From: UBA927 sp964367095
GTDB lineage: Bacteria; Patescibacteriota; Microgenomatia; UBA10105; UBA927
Direction: 5' to 3'
DNA length: 22,219 nucleotides
NCBI GenBank assembly: GCA_964367095.1
Contig: CAYIXE010000013.1
Span: 1-22,219, forward strand
In this document: piece by piece, positions 5,991 through 13,627 of the stretch
How the letters are laid out: each line of letters opens with the position of its first letter
How positions within the stretch are numbered: position 1 is the stretch's first letter
Notes under the pieces: model-generated
Seen by the model: only the letters and a program-made list of their open reading frames with translations
Database searches by the model: none
Told to the model about the DNA's origin: nothing
Made by a program: the position numbers and the translations under genes

Positions 5991-6432
5991 ATTTAATCTT
6001 CCCCCTATACTCTCTTTCCAACTCTCTTTTTTGGTCTTCCCGTCGCTTTTTTTCTCGTTTTTCGTATTGCTTTTTCCCGCGTCCCAAGCCAACTTGCAGC
6101 TTCAAACGATGACCTGTAGTATACCAAGAAAGTGGGACCAAGGTCAAGCGTGCTCCATCAATTTTCCCTTGCAAACTAATACGTTCTTTTTTATGAATCA
6201 AAAGCTTTCGTGTCCGTTTAGGGTCATACCCTTCAATCCGTGCAAATGAATACGGAAAAATATGTGCATTAACCAAAAACGCCTCATTACCAATGATTTT
6301 GACATATGAACCATCAAGTTTGGCATGTCCGCCCCGCAAAGATTTCACCTCACTGCCCGTCAAAACCACACCCGCTTCAAAACGGTCTACAAAATCGTAT
6401 TCATACGTGGCTTTTGAGTTCACTATTTTCAT
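5989..6432 (-). CDS. smpB: SsrA-binding protein
   Basis: Binds the tRNA-like end of tmRNA and places it in the A site of stalled ribosomes. The 147-residue protein has the OB-fold core: VNSKATYEYDFVDRFEAGVVLTGSEVKSLR (4-33), LDGSYVKIIGNEAFLVNAHIFPYS (38-61), YDPKRTRKLLIHKKE (69-83) and the conserved LTLVPLSWYTTGHRLKLQVGLGRGKKQYEKREK, with the basic C-terminal tail that becomes a helix in the mRNA channel. The tmRNA gene begins 72 bp downstream on the same strand, so both parts of the system are encoded together. No clear Shine-Dalgarno sequence precedes the ATG. Confidence 0.97.
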   Translation of the reverse strand: MKIVNSKATYEYDFVDRFEAGVVLTGSEVKSLRGGHAKLDGSYVKIIGNEAFLVNAHIFPYSFARIEGYDPKRTRKLLIHKKERISLQGKIDGARLTLVPLSWYTTGHRLKLQVGLGRGKKQYEKREKKRREDQKRELEREYRGKIK

Positions 6433-6451
6433 AGAGGCTATAGGTACCTGA

Positions 6452-8308
6452 TTACTGCATCTTTAGAAGATACAGTTTACCATCTACAAGCAAAAAGAGC
6501 TTCTTTGTCGCTTCAAACGCCACAAACCCTGAGGGCTTTAACGTCTCTTTCCATACGTATTGGGAAAGATAAAATCCATCTTTATCAAGGATCACAATCC
6601 TACTATTGTCCTTGTCATACACATATACATTTTGCGTTGTGTCTGTCGTGTACACCTTCAAATATTTCCCAAACTCGGGCTGTACTCCAAGTGGTACAAA
6701 CGTATTTTCCTTGCCTTGTGTAAATCGCAAAATCTGCCCAATACTCGTACCCAACCATACGGATCCATCGATAGACATGTTTGTGGCTTTCGAGAGATCC
6801 GGAAATGAGTCCGGATTTAAATATTCACGAAGCTCGGTAAAGCCCTGCCTAGCGGCACTCGACGATGCAACCTTATCTGTGGCAACGTATTTCCAAATTC
6901 TACTTTTTTGTGTATCAAGTAAGTAAATATTGCCGCCAAACACATCCATATCTTCAATAATTCCCCATTCAGGATCCGTCTTTATCACATCAGGTTTGGT
7001 CTTTTGCTCTTTTATATCCACTACAGATATCCCTGTTCCTGTCACCACGTACAAAAAGTCTCCATAGGCCGCAATATGTTTGGCACTGCTGAATGCATCG
7101 CCACCGCCAACGATGACACCGTTTTTATTGGCAACTCCTAACGCATACACCGTTTTTCCTACACTATCCAATAACCCCAATGATTCGTTAAAAAGAGACA
7201 TATCCTCAGCCTTCCCGCCTGCTTTAAGAAGTGAAAGGTCAAAGTACAACTCTGGGCTAACTGTGTAAACCTGCATTGCTTTCGTAAGGCTGGTCGAGAC
7301 ATCAGCATAAAGTCTTTGCGCTTTGCGAAGATCAGATGTAGTAACCCGAAAAGACTTGAAAGGCTCTAAAAGCGCCTGAGAGTGCACCAACCTCTCTCGT
7401 CCTTTCACGGGATTTAGATCAAGAAGTGCGGTACCTTCTTCAAACGCGTGCTCAGCTTCTACAATCGTGTTATGGATTCGCGAATTGGAAGCTGATGTCA
7501 CTTGATACCGAATACCCAAAACGACACTTATAAAAAACAGGACAAAAATAATTGACGGGATAAATGACATCAATAATCTTCCCCTCATCATGTCTTGTAT
7601 TTTTCTATACCACCGACGCAAAAGAATACGGGTATCCATGGGAACGACGTGGCGAAGCACCAGTTTGATTCTTTGACGCACCGTGTGAAGGATGCTTGAT
7701 GCAGATGATTCAGTAACTACGTCTGCAATATTTGCATCATTTGCTTGAGATTGTATATCCGTCACATGATATATACACGCTGCTCCGCCTTCTGACGCCT
7801 CGCCGTGTTTGTGCAAAAGAAGTGTCAATTTCTCCGCAGCTTCCTGCGGCGTGATGTTGTTAAACACTGACGCCAGCTCCGTTTCACCCAAAATAGATAC
7901 AAAACAAGAAGATGCTGCTATAACCGTGTCAAAAAGCTGCAATGTCCCTGAAATCGCATTCGGACCATCAACTAATTTGGCAAGCAACTTGTTTCTCTTT
8001 AAAAATACTTTTCCTCCGCCATGGGATACGACATACAAAACCGCGCCAACTTTTACCATCACGATAAGTGTGACGACCTCAAAAGATGTAAGGCTATCAA
8101 CTATCGCTTTGGTTTCTTTGAGCGTCTCCGGCAAAGGACTTAACGCATTGGTAAGTTTTGAGAGAACGTTTATACCAATTTGTCTTGCTCCGCCATTTGG
8201 CGCGTACACCTCTACGACTGCGTATGCATGAGGACTTTGCAATACTTGCCCCCAGCGTGTGTCGCTGATTTGCCCGACGACAGAAGCGATAGTGGGCTGG
8301 AGAGTCAT
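6452..8308 (-). CDS. One-helix envelope protein with C-terminal beta-propeller-like region
   Basis: A 618-residue protein of three parts. Residues 1-190 are a soluble alpha/beta domain that looks like a degenerate PPM-type (PP2C) phosphatase: KVGAVLYVVSHGGGKVFLKRNKLLAKL, then FDTVIAASSCFVS and ITPQEAAEKLTLLLHKH, but I see no metal-binding Asp set, so it is probably not catalytic. A single membrane helix follows at about 245-267. Residues 275-345 are helical, and 380-618 contain repeated beta-blade phrases (GDFLYVVTGTGISVVD, GGNIYLLDTQKSRIWKY, DGSVWLGTSIGQILRF, TQNVYVYDKDNSRIVILDKDG) typical of a beta-propeller outside the membrane. This layout would carry an outside signal to an inner domain; that is inference. 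Not assigned to a named family. Confidence 0.85.
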   Translation of the reverse strand: MTLQPTIASVVGQISDTRWGQVLQSPHAYAVVEVYAPNGGARQIGINVLSKLTNALSPLPETLKETKAIVDSLTSFEVVTLIVMVKVGAVLYVVSHGGGKVFLKRNKLLAKLVDGPNAISGTLQLFDTVIAASSCFVSILGETELASVFNNITPQEAAEKLTLLLHKHGEASEGGAACIYHVTDIQSQANDANIADVVTESSASSILHTVRQRIKLVLRHVVPMDTRILLRRWYRKIQDMMRGRLLMSFIPSIIFVLFFISVVLGIRYQVTSASNSRIHNTIVEAEHAFEEGTALLDLNPVKGRERLVHSQALLEPFKSFRVTTSDLRKAQRLYADVSTSLTKAMQVYTVSPELYFDLSLLKAGGKAEDMSLFNESLGLLDSVGKTVYALGVANKNGVIVGGGDAFSSAKHIAAYGDFLYVVTGTGISVVDIKEQKTKPDVIKTDPEWGIIEDMDVFGGNIYLLDTQKSRIWKYVATDKVASSSAARQGFTELREYLNPDSFPDLSKATNMSIDGSVWLGTSIGQILRFTQGKENTFVPLGVQPEFGKYLKVYTTDTTQNVYVYDKDNSRIVILDKDGFYLSQYVWKETLKPSGFVAFEATKKLFLLVDGKLYLLKMQ

Positions 8309-8318
8309 ACCTCTTTTT

Positions 8319-8324
8319 ATAGTA
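8319..8324 (-). promoter_or_regulatory. -10 box TACTAT before the 618-aa protein gene
   Basis: On the minus strand TACTAT is followed by ten bases, including AGAGGT, and then the ATG at 8308. The spacing implies a leader of only about four nucleotides. No convincing -35. Confidence 0.4.
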
Positions 8325-8336
8325 TCAAAAAAAGAT

Positions 8337-8549
8337 CTACAGAAGTAAAATCGCCGCGAAAAAAATTACTATTGAGGCAACTAAATGAATAATGGCAGCC
8401 AATCGCAAAACCGGCTCAAACGATTCTTCCAGCACAATGGTCATGAGCTGTTCTTGCCGTATGATAACGACTGCAAACAAACAATACATAGAAAGCCCAA
8501 AAACCACAAGCCATTTTACGATGATAAAGGTGACCGTCGTGACATCCAT
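8337..8549 (-). CDS. Small two-helix membrane protein
   Basis: A 70-residue protein made almost entirely of two hydrophobic helices (about 6-28 and 47-69) joined by a short polar loop RQEQLMTIVLEESFEP. The pattern, a first helix ending YCLFAVVIIRQ then a QLM motif, resembles small membrane proteins (DUF5657-like) common in Microgenomates; I am not sure of the number. A good ribosome site, AAAGGA, lies 8 nt before the ATG. It starts 1 bp after the stop of the PH-domain gene, so the two are co-expressed. Function unknown. Confidence 0.8.
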   Translation of the reverse strand: MDVTTVTFIIVKWLVVFGLSMYCLFAVVIIRQEQLMTIVLEESFEPVLRLAAIIHLVASIVIFFAAILLL

Positions 8550-8550
8550 A

Positions 8551-9177
8551 TTAGTTTTCCTTTGTAATCAATTCACTAATCGTCTCAACCACTTTTGCGG
8601 GCTTAGGCACCGTCGTAAAATCAATGTTTGGAGTATCACCCGCTGTCTGGACTACCACGTCGCCATAATCAAAAAAGGCCGCAAATATCCCGCCGGATTT
8701 AAAGCTTAGATCCTGCACTTTATCAATACGCGCTTCTGAAAATTCTTTATAAAGAAGATGAAGAAAATCTATATCGATGATACGCCTCTGCGTGACGATA
8801 TAAATATTAAAAAACCATCGCAAAAAACTTGTGAGTGCCACTCCAAACGTCATGACATACCAAAACGCAACCCCAATCCCGAAATATCGTGCAGGCACCT
8901 CAAATGGCAATATCAATGTGCCAAAAAATAATGGGATTATAAGAATAGGCGCTGCAATCAAAAGTAAAACAAGAAAAACTGATGGAATCAGCACTATCGG
9001 ATGCTGCCGCAAAAATAAAATCACTTCCTCATCTTTTTCTTGCGTCTCAAATTTTATCCCTTCAGGACTCACTGCAAAAGCGGTAAGAGGCGACATGATT
9101 GTATGAATCTTTTCGTCTGGAATAGTAGACACAGATAAAGAAGATTCTGCCGGTTCCAGTGGTCTGTGTGGTCGCAT
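8551..9177 (-). CDS. Membrane protein with bacterial PH domain
   Basis: A 208-residue protein (from ATG 9177; the TTG two codons earlier is a less likely start). A polar N-terminus of about 55 residues is followed by two membrane helices (about 60-88 and 98-122) and then a bacterial PH (bPH2) domain with the signature NIYIVTQRRIIDIDF, LLYKEFSEARIDKVQDLS and FDYGDVVVQTAGDTPNIDF. Domains of this type sit at the inner face of the membrane; no enzymatic role is known. It lies 14 bp downstream of the SpoIID-like gene and 1 bp upstream of the small two-helix gene, so it belongs to an envelope-related transcription unit. Confidence 0.92.
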   Translation of the reverse strand: MRPHRPLEPAESSLSVSTIPDEKIHTIMSPLTAFAVSPEGIKFETQEKDEEVILFLRQHPIVLIPSVFLVLLLIAAPILIIPLFFGTLILPFEVPARYFGIGVAFWYVMTFGVALTSFLRWFFNIYIVTQRRIIDIDFLHLLYKEFSEARIDKVQDLSFKSGGIFAAFFDYGDVVVQTAGDTPNIDFTTVPKPAKVVETISELITKEN

Positions 9178-9191
9178 TATCAATTATTGTA

Positions 9192-10964
9192 CTACTTTCG
9201 TTCTACAGTATACAAACCACCGACGATTTGAATATTAGCAGGCGCCCGCAAATTAAAAAATCCTTTAAATTCTGCTCCTTCAAACGATTGTGACCCCCCG
9301 TCGCCTGAAATAGTGATATTCGTTGTAAGACCATTTCCCCAATCTACATTAGTTACTACTGCTGAAGAGACACTCGAAAATGGTGTGACGCCCCGACTTT
9401 GTAATTCTTGCCGCACGCGTCCTTTGTCCCACGTGTCTGTGCCGCTTGGATTAGACTTATCCGACTGATACAGATGCTCGCGAGTGCCGCCATCCTTTCT
9501 CACTAATAAAATAACATTTGCGATATCTGCCACTTCTTCGCTCTTTAACCATGCGGACTTACCAAATTCATTACGATACCCTTGAGCCGCATAAAAACAC
9601 GGTGATTCTTTATCATAGGCTTTCGCTAATAAATCAGAAAAACTTGTGATGTCGCCATTGGTATCACGCATGCGCTTGGTCCATGACCTTTCTCCCCCCC
9701 AAACATCAGCTGAGACAAAAGTGTACCCTCCAGACGTTGAAGCAAACCATGCTTTAATCGGATTACCTCCCTGCGCCATAATTTTTCCTCTCGTGGCACT
9801 CACGGCATCTAACCAACTTTGTGCATTTAATTCCTTTTTCACCACTTGATCTTTTTGACTCGGGTAGACATATCCTTTTGCTTTCATCTCCGCCAATGCG
9901 TAAGACCTCGCGGCGATAGCTTGCGCCTGAAGCGCCTTGCTATCCCATCCTGAAGGCATTTCATACAGATGTTTGAGATACTCCTCCACATTCATAGATT
10001 CATTACCAAACGACTGACCAAATTCATTGGTGCCGTTTATCACGACGTTTTCATTTTCTTTGCCGTTTTGAAACTCAAAATTTTGAAAATATGCTTTCAA
10101 AATATCTTCTGCCGACTGTCCCGCCTGAGCCCTGCCAAGCGCTCCATACTGGTTCATGCCAACCCGATGCGGTATACCAAAAGTAAAAAACGCAAAGGCC
10201 GGGCTAAATCCGGGATCAAGCTTACGATCATCCGTACAAAAAAGCGGTCCAGCCCCAAGACTCGTAGGAAGATTTAATCCTGAAAGTTTTTGCGCCAAAA
10301 ATGATTGTTGCCTAGCTGAAAGAGCGCCGATGGCTGATGATAGTTTCGTTTGATAGGCTTCTGCCTCTCCCACTAATTTACGTATAGAGACGGCGCGTTT
10401 GTCTGTTTCTTCTTTTAAAAACGCGAGGCTTTTTTTCTCACTCTCAAGCTTTATTTTCTTTCCCTGCAATCCCTGTATAGACACGGCGATTTGCGCGATT
10501 ACTTTCTTGTCTTCGTTTATCACCTTATTTTGATAGGCAAATGCACGAAGTACTGAACCAACGTTTTCGCTCGTCAAAAACGGCAGCAATGGATTATACG
10601 ATACAGTCCTACGATACAGCGTGGTTATACGTCTGGTAGCTAACGTCATAAAACCTGAAAACTCTTTTTCTCCTTCTGCAATTGCCGCTGCCTTCTTTAT
10701 CACATCAGCTTCGATGCTCTTTATTTTCAATTGAAAGAGCTTGATATCTGCTTCCATTTTTTTAAGAGCATCAACGTGTGGCTTTTTGGCAGCCTCCATT
10801 TGATTCCAAGCTGACTGACACTTCTGCATCATCGCTACGACGTCGCCCTCACCCATGGATGACAATCGTGATGTATCACACTCCTCTGCAGACACCTGTG
10901 GAAGAACTAATAGGCTACAAACGAACAGAATGAAAATGACAACACATTGAAAAAGTCGAACCAT
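9192..10964 (-). CDS. Secreted SpoIID/LytB-domain protein with coiled-coil
   Basis: Counting from ATG 10964 (590 aa): a signal peptide (MVRLFQCVVIFILFVCSLLV... with a likely cut after VSA, residue 26), a long coiled-coil (about 55-230, rich in Lys, Glu, Ala, Leu), then a SpoIID/LytB domain (about 260-480) with FTFGIPHRVGMNQYGALGRAQ, the central SKALQAQAIAARSYAL and the serine-rich WFASTSGGYT. SpoIID in Bacillus is a peptidoglycan lytic transglycosylase and LytB an amidase enhancer, so a role in cell-wall remodelling outside the membrane is likely; the coiled-coil recalls the FtsX/EnvC-type activator part of murein hydrolases. The start is chosen because an extended -10 box lies ten bases before it; ATG 10976 and TTG 10988 are alternatives. 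Divergent from the pilin-like gene at 11028. Confidence 0.92.
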   Translation of the reverse strand: MVRLFQCVVIFILFVCSLLVLPQVSAEECDTSRLSSMGEGDVVAMMQKCQSAWNQMEAAKKPHVDALKKMEADIKLFQLKIKSIEADVIKKAAAIAEGEKEFSGFMTLATRRITTLYRRTVSYNPLLPFLTSENVGSVLRAFAYQNKVINEDKKVIAQIAVSIQGLQGKKIKLESEKKSLAFLKEETDKRAVSIRKLVGEAEAYQTKLSSAIGALSARQQSFLAQKLSGLNLPTSLGAGPLFCTDDRKLDPGFSPAFAFFTFGIPHRVGMNQYGALGRAQAGQSAEDILKAYFQNFEFQNGKENENVVINGTNEFGQSFGNESMNVEEYLKHLYEMPSGWDSKALQAQAIAARSYALAEMKAKGYVYPSQKDQVVKKELNAQSWLDAVSATRGKIMAQGGNPIKAWFASTSGGYTFVSADVWGGERSWTKRMRDTNGDITSFSDLLAKAYDKESPCFYAAQGYRNEFGKSAWLKSEEVADIANVILLVRKDGGTREHLYQSDKSNPSGTDTWDKGRVRQELQSRGVTPFSSVSSAVVTNVDWGNGLTTNITISGDGGSQSFEGAEFKGFFNLRAPANIQIVGGLYTVERK

Positions 10965-10974
10965 ACTAGATATC

Positions 10975-10983
10975 ATTGTAACA
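10975..10983 (-). promoter_or_regulatory. Extended -10 promoter for the SpoIID-like gene
   Basis: On the minus strand TGTTACAAT (an extended TGnTACAAT box) ends ten bases before the ATG at 10964, so the expected transcription start gives a leader of about four nucleotides. Confidence 0.55.
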
Positions 10984-11011
10984 AACAAATCTTCCTTTCA
11001 CGCATTTTTTT

Positions 11012-11020
11012 TGCTACACT
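11012..11020 (+). promoter_or_regulatory. Extended -10 promoter for the pilin-like pair
   Basis: TGCTACACT (TGn plus TACACT at 11015-11020) ends seven bases before the ATG at 11028, so the transcript should begin at or within a base of the start codon. The -35 region (TTCCTT, 17 bp upstream) is weak, as is common with extended -10 boxes. The same TACACT and spacing precede the second pilin-like locus (20695-20700). Confidence 0.65.
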
Positions 11021-11027
11021 TATAAAC

Positions 11028-11549
11028 ATGAAACGATTTATTCGATTCGGACTTGCTATTCTATTTTTTATTGCCTTACTACCGCTTATAAGTGGATTGT
11101 CACAACCCCTGCATGCCCAAGGATTTTCAGACGCAAAAGCAGGAAGCGGTACAATCCCTTCAACAGGCACAGGAGCTTGTAGCTTTCTGAAAGATGGAAA
11201 TCAAAGTCTATGTAAGACGTGTTTTGACGGTGGAGGCGCATGGACAGCGTTTGGATGTGTTGGAAAAGGAGGCAATCCGAGCGACTTTATCTCCAATTTT
11301 TTAAAGCTTAGCATTAGCATCGGTGGAGGCATTGCATTTCTTCTTATCTTGGTTTCTGGCTTTCAGACAATGACCAGCACGGGAAATCCCGAAAAGCTCC
11401 ATGCGGCCAAAGAACTATTAGGCGGTGCGATATCAGGACTGCTTTTGATTATTTTTTCTATTTTTATCTTAAAAATTATTGGGGTCGATATACTAGGTAT
11501 ACCAGGGTTTTCATCAGGATCAAGTGATCCACTCATGCTCGTAAAATAA
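11028..11549 (+). CDS. T4SS-pilin-like protein with signal peptide and four cysteines
   Basis: A 173-residue protein with a clear signal peptide (KRFIRFGLAILFFIALLPLI..., cut after HA at residue 30), a loop with four cysteines (C51, C62, C65, C77), and two membrane helices (about 93-112 and 131-152) separated by the short polar turn GFQTMTSTGNPEKLHAAKEL. The two-helix layout with this turn is the mark of the VirB2/TrbC-like T4SS-pilin family that is widespread in CPR genomes. The cysteines are unique to this copy among the six paralogs here. VirB2-type proteins form the extracellular pilus of conjugation machines; whether these do is not known. I chose the ATG at 11028 because of the promoter spacing; the frame is open further upstream but crosses into the divergent gene's promoter. 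Confidence 0.88.
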   Translation: MKRFIRFGLAILFFIALLPLISGLSQPLHAQGFSDAKAGSGTIPSTGTGACSFLKDGNQSLCKTCFDGGGAWTAFGCVGKGGNPSDFISNFLKLSISIGGGIAFLLILVSGFQTMTSTGNPEKLHAAKELLGGAISGLLLIIFSIFILKIIGVDILGIPGFSSGSSDPLMLVK

Positions 11550-11551
11550 CT

Positions 11552-11875
11552 ATGAAACAACTCGCTCAATCTCTCCAAATTGGTTCATATTCAGTTGAGG
11601 GGCCAAGTGGTTTTACTTTTGCTGATGCAAAAATAGGCTTTATTGTAGAAAAAGCACTTCCGTATGTATTTGCTTTCGCAGGGCTTGGACTTCTTCTTAT
11701 GATCGTCTTTGCCGGATTTACTATGCTTACCTCAGCGGGCGACACCAAAAAACTTGAAGCAGGAAAGGGACGACTCACCAATGGGCTTATTGGATTTTTT
11801 ATTATCTTTGCAGCCTATTGGCTCGTAGAGCTTCTCCAAATTATATTCGGCTGGAAAGTCACCCTTGGTCAATAG
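11552..11875 (+). CDS. T4SS-pilin-like two-helix protein
   Basis: A 107-residue paralog of the preceding protein, 2 bp after its stop. Two membrane helices (about 35-59 and 76-99) flank the family turn GFTMLTSAGDTKKLEAGKGRL. Its N-terminus (MKQLAQSLQIGSYS) has no signal-peptide hydrophobic core, though it keeps an LAQ tripeptide like the cleavage end of one. It ends 12 bp from the convergent uppS stop. Confidence 0.85.
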   Translation: MKQLAQSLQIGSYSVEGPSGFTFADAKIGFIVEKALPYVFAFAGLGLLLMIVFAGFTMLTSAGDTKKLEAGKGRLTNGLIGFFIIFAAYWLVELLQIIFGWKVTLGQ

Positions 11876-11887
11876 CAATTTTTTAAT

Positions 11888-12622
11888 TTATTTCCCAAAT
11901 CTTCTTTGTCTTTTCCCGTACTCTTCAATTACCTCGTCTAATTTCTCATGGTCAAACTCCGGCATATACCACGAAGGAAAATAGAGCTCACTATACACCC
12001 CTTGCCATGGCAAAAACCCGCTTAGCCGTTGCTCTCCGCCCGTGCGTACGATTATGTCAGGATCCGGGATTTCTTTTGTATCTAAAAACTGCGAAAAGTC
12101 ATCAGTCGTCAGTCTCCAGTCTTCAGACACAACGTTTTGTTTTTTTTGTCTGATATCTGAAAGCTGATAGCTGAAAGCTTTATTCGCTGCACGAATTATT
12201 TCATCCCTCCCCCCGTAATTTAATGCAAACACAGCGGTAATTTTTTTGTTATTTTTTGTCTGATCTTCTACAGCAACAAGCGATTCTTTTATATCATCTG
12301 AGAACTTCGATATATCGCCGATTACTTTAATGCGAACCCCTTTTTCGTCAAGTCTCTTCCATTTCATTTTTAAAATATGCCGAAATATTTCCATAATTCC
12401 ACGGACTTCTTTGTTGTCTCGTTTCCAATTTTCTGTAGAAAAGGCCCAAAATGTTATGAAAGAAATCTCTCTTTTAGAAGCATACTCGACAAGAGGAATT
12501 AAAATATCATCTGCTACCTTTTTGTGTCCAGCCAAAACGGGCAACCCGCGCTCCCTTGCCCACCGCCTGTTTCCATCCATAATGATTGCTATATGTTTTG
12601 GTATTATTTTTTTTGTATTCAT
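11888..12622 (-). CDS. uppS: Isoprenyl (undecaprenyl) diphosphate synthase
   Basis: A cis-prenyltransferase that adds IPP units to a short prenyl diphosphate to make the undecaprenyl carrier for peptidoglycan and envelope sugars (EC 2.5.1.31 or a related chain length). Signatures: HIAIIMDGNRRWARERG with catalytic Asp16 (residues 10-26), FWAFSTENWKR (58-68), ALNYGGRDEI (133-142), DPDIIVRTGGEQRLSGFLPWQ (187-207) and YSELYFPSWYMPEF (210-223). Length 244 is normal only because an unusual segment at 151-175 replaces the loop before SQFLDTKEIPDPD; the DNA there is repeat-like (see 12098-12172). It is the last gene of the mevalonate gene run, 60 bp after the decarboxylase, and may have its own leaderless promoter (TATTCT, 12633-12628). 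Confidence 0.95.
   Translation of the reverse strand: MNTKKIIPKHIAIIMDGNRRWARERGLPVLAGHKKVADDILIPLVEYASKREISFITFWAFSTENWKRDNKEVRGIMEIFRHILKMKWKRLDEKGVRIKVIGDISKFSDDIKESLVAVEDQTKNNKKITAVFALNYGGRDEIIRAANKAFSYQLSDIRQKKQNVVSEDWRLTTDDFSQFLDTKEIPDPDIIVRTGGEQRLSGFLPWQGVYSELYFPSWYMPEFDHEKLDEVIEEYGKRQRRFGK
12098..12172 (-). repeat. Repeat-derived in-frame segment inside uppS
   Basis: On the minus strand this stretch reads as short near-repeats: TTTCAGCTATCAGCTTTCAG followed by ATATCAG, a spacer with A-runs, and then GAAGACTGGAGACTGACGAC followed by TGATGAC. Its translation (SYQLSDIRQ... EDWRLTTDD, residues 151-175) is the product typical of the short AGCTATCAG/GACTGAnGAC repeats that many bacterial genomes carry between genes. 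It fills a surface loop of UppS. Confidence 0.75.
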
Positions 12623-12627
12623 ATATA

Positions 12628-12633
12628 AGAATA
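12628..12633 (-). promoter_or_regulatory. Possible leaderless -10 box for uppS
   Basis: TATTCT on the minus strand is followed by five bases and then the ATG at 12622; a second TATTCT lies at 12640-12635. The 28-bp palindrome adjoins upstream and would cover the -35 zone. Confidence 0.4.
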
Positions 12634-12640
12634 GAGAATA

Positions 12641-12668
12641 TTAGCATGCTAACATGTTAGCATGCTAA
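12641..12668. repeat. 28-bp palindrome shared with the thiamine pyrophosphokinase region
   Basis: A perfect palindrome centred between 12654 and 12655, also readable as two tandem 16-bp units (TTAGCATGCTAACATG at 12641-12656 and a 15/16 match at 12657-12672). The central 20 bp CATGCTAACATGTTAGCATG are identical to the palindrome at 4665-4684. It lies 19 bp before the uppS start and 14 bp after the decarboxylase stop. Confidence 0.85.
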
Positions 12669-12682
12669 CATATTCATATAAT

Positions 12683-13627
12683 CTAAAATAGGTGCGTAGA
12701 AACTATCTGTGCTCCCTTACTTGGTTTGTTGAGAATAATTTCTTCTACACCGGATATACTTTTTACTGCGTCAAGAACCTTTTGTTCATTAATCCCTTCA
12801 CAAATTATATGCACATTTGGTCCGGCGTCAATCGTAAAATAAACCGACAAGCCCTTTTTTCTCCATAAAATAACTTCTTCCATAATACGTTTCGTCGCAT
12901 CAGTCCAATAAAAAAGCGAAGGAGTTTGTGTTTGCATGACGTGGTGCATATCCAGACAATCTTCTTCCATAACCTCGCCCAATCGTATAAAATTTTTCTC
13001 TCCAAACGCCGCCTCAATCTTTTGTATTCTATCAGGCAAAGCTTCAAGGCGTTTATTAAAAAACGGACTTGTCTTTACTGTTTCATGCCCTGCTGATGAT
13101 GAAATTTTCTTGACATTATTTAAAACGACAACCACAATGTCGCGAATGTCCCAGTAATCAGATGGGTATAACGAGTGAGCGAATTCTCCGTCCCATTTTA
13201 CAAACCCATCTGGAACACTTCTTGATGCTGACCCACTTCCCAAACGAGCAAGCGCGGTTAACTCTTTCTCTGACAACTTCAACCCAAGCGCTGTCGCAGC
13301 AGCAACGGTAAGCGCAGCAAAACCAGAAGCAGAAGATGCGATACCGGCAGATGCTGGAAAATTATTTTTTGTCACAACGCGTGCCTTATCGTGGACTCCC
13401 GCAAGTGCACGCAATCGATCAATATGTTTTGTAACACGTTGCGTATTAAATCCTTCCGAAACCATATCTGAGGAATAATTTTTTAAAAACTCTACAGTGG
13501 TCGTTGTCATACACCCCGACAAATTCATTGAGATTGATGGATTGTAAGGAAGTCTAAGCGTTGCATCCTTTTTCCCCCAATATTTGATAAACGCAATATT
13601 TGCTGGCGCTTGTGCTGTTTTTTTCAT
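12683..13627 (-). CDS. mvaD: Mevalonate diphosphate decarboxylase
   Basis: Converts mevalonate 5-diphosphate to isopentenyl diphosphate with ATP use and CO2 loss (EC 4.1.1.33). GHMP-fold signatures: APANIAFIKYWGKKD (7-21, Lys15 at the active site), NNFPASAGIASSASGFAAL (88-106, ATP loop), LGSGSASRSVPDGFVKW (129-145) and the catalytic DAGPNVHI with Asp267. The 314-aa length is usual. These residues fit the classical diphosphate enzyme; the related phosphomevalonate decarboxylases of some archaea look similar, so the exact phosphorylation state of the substrate is inferred from the phosphomevalonate kinase encoded next to it. Its ATG overlaps the stop of that kinase by 4 bp. Confidence 0.95.
   Translation of the reverse strand: MKKTAQAPANIAFIKYWGKKDATLRLPYNPSISMNLSGCMTTTTVEFLKNYSSDMVSEGFNTQRVTKHIDRLRALAGVHDKARVVTKNNFPASAGIASSASGFAALTVAAATALGLKLSEKELTALARLGSGSASRSVPDGFVKWDGEFAHSLYPSDYWDIRDIVVVVLNNVKKISSSAGHETVKTSPFFNKRLEALPDRIQKIEAAFGEKNFIRLGEVMEEDCLDMHHVMQTQTPSLFYWTDATKRIMEEVILWRKKGLSVYFTIDAGPNVHIICEGINEQKVLDAVKSISGVEEIILNKPSKGAQIVSTHLF

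Noticed and set aside
7809..8231. 140-codon plus-strand open frame opposite the 618-aa gene
   Set aside because: Antisense shadow of a long coding frame, with no domain, start signal or neighbour on that strand.
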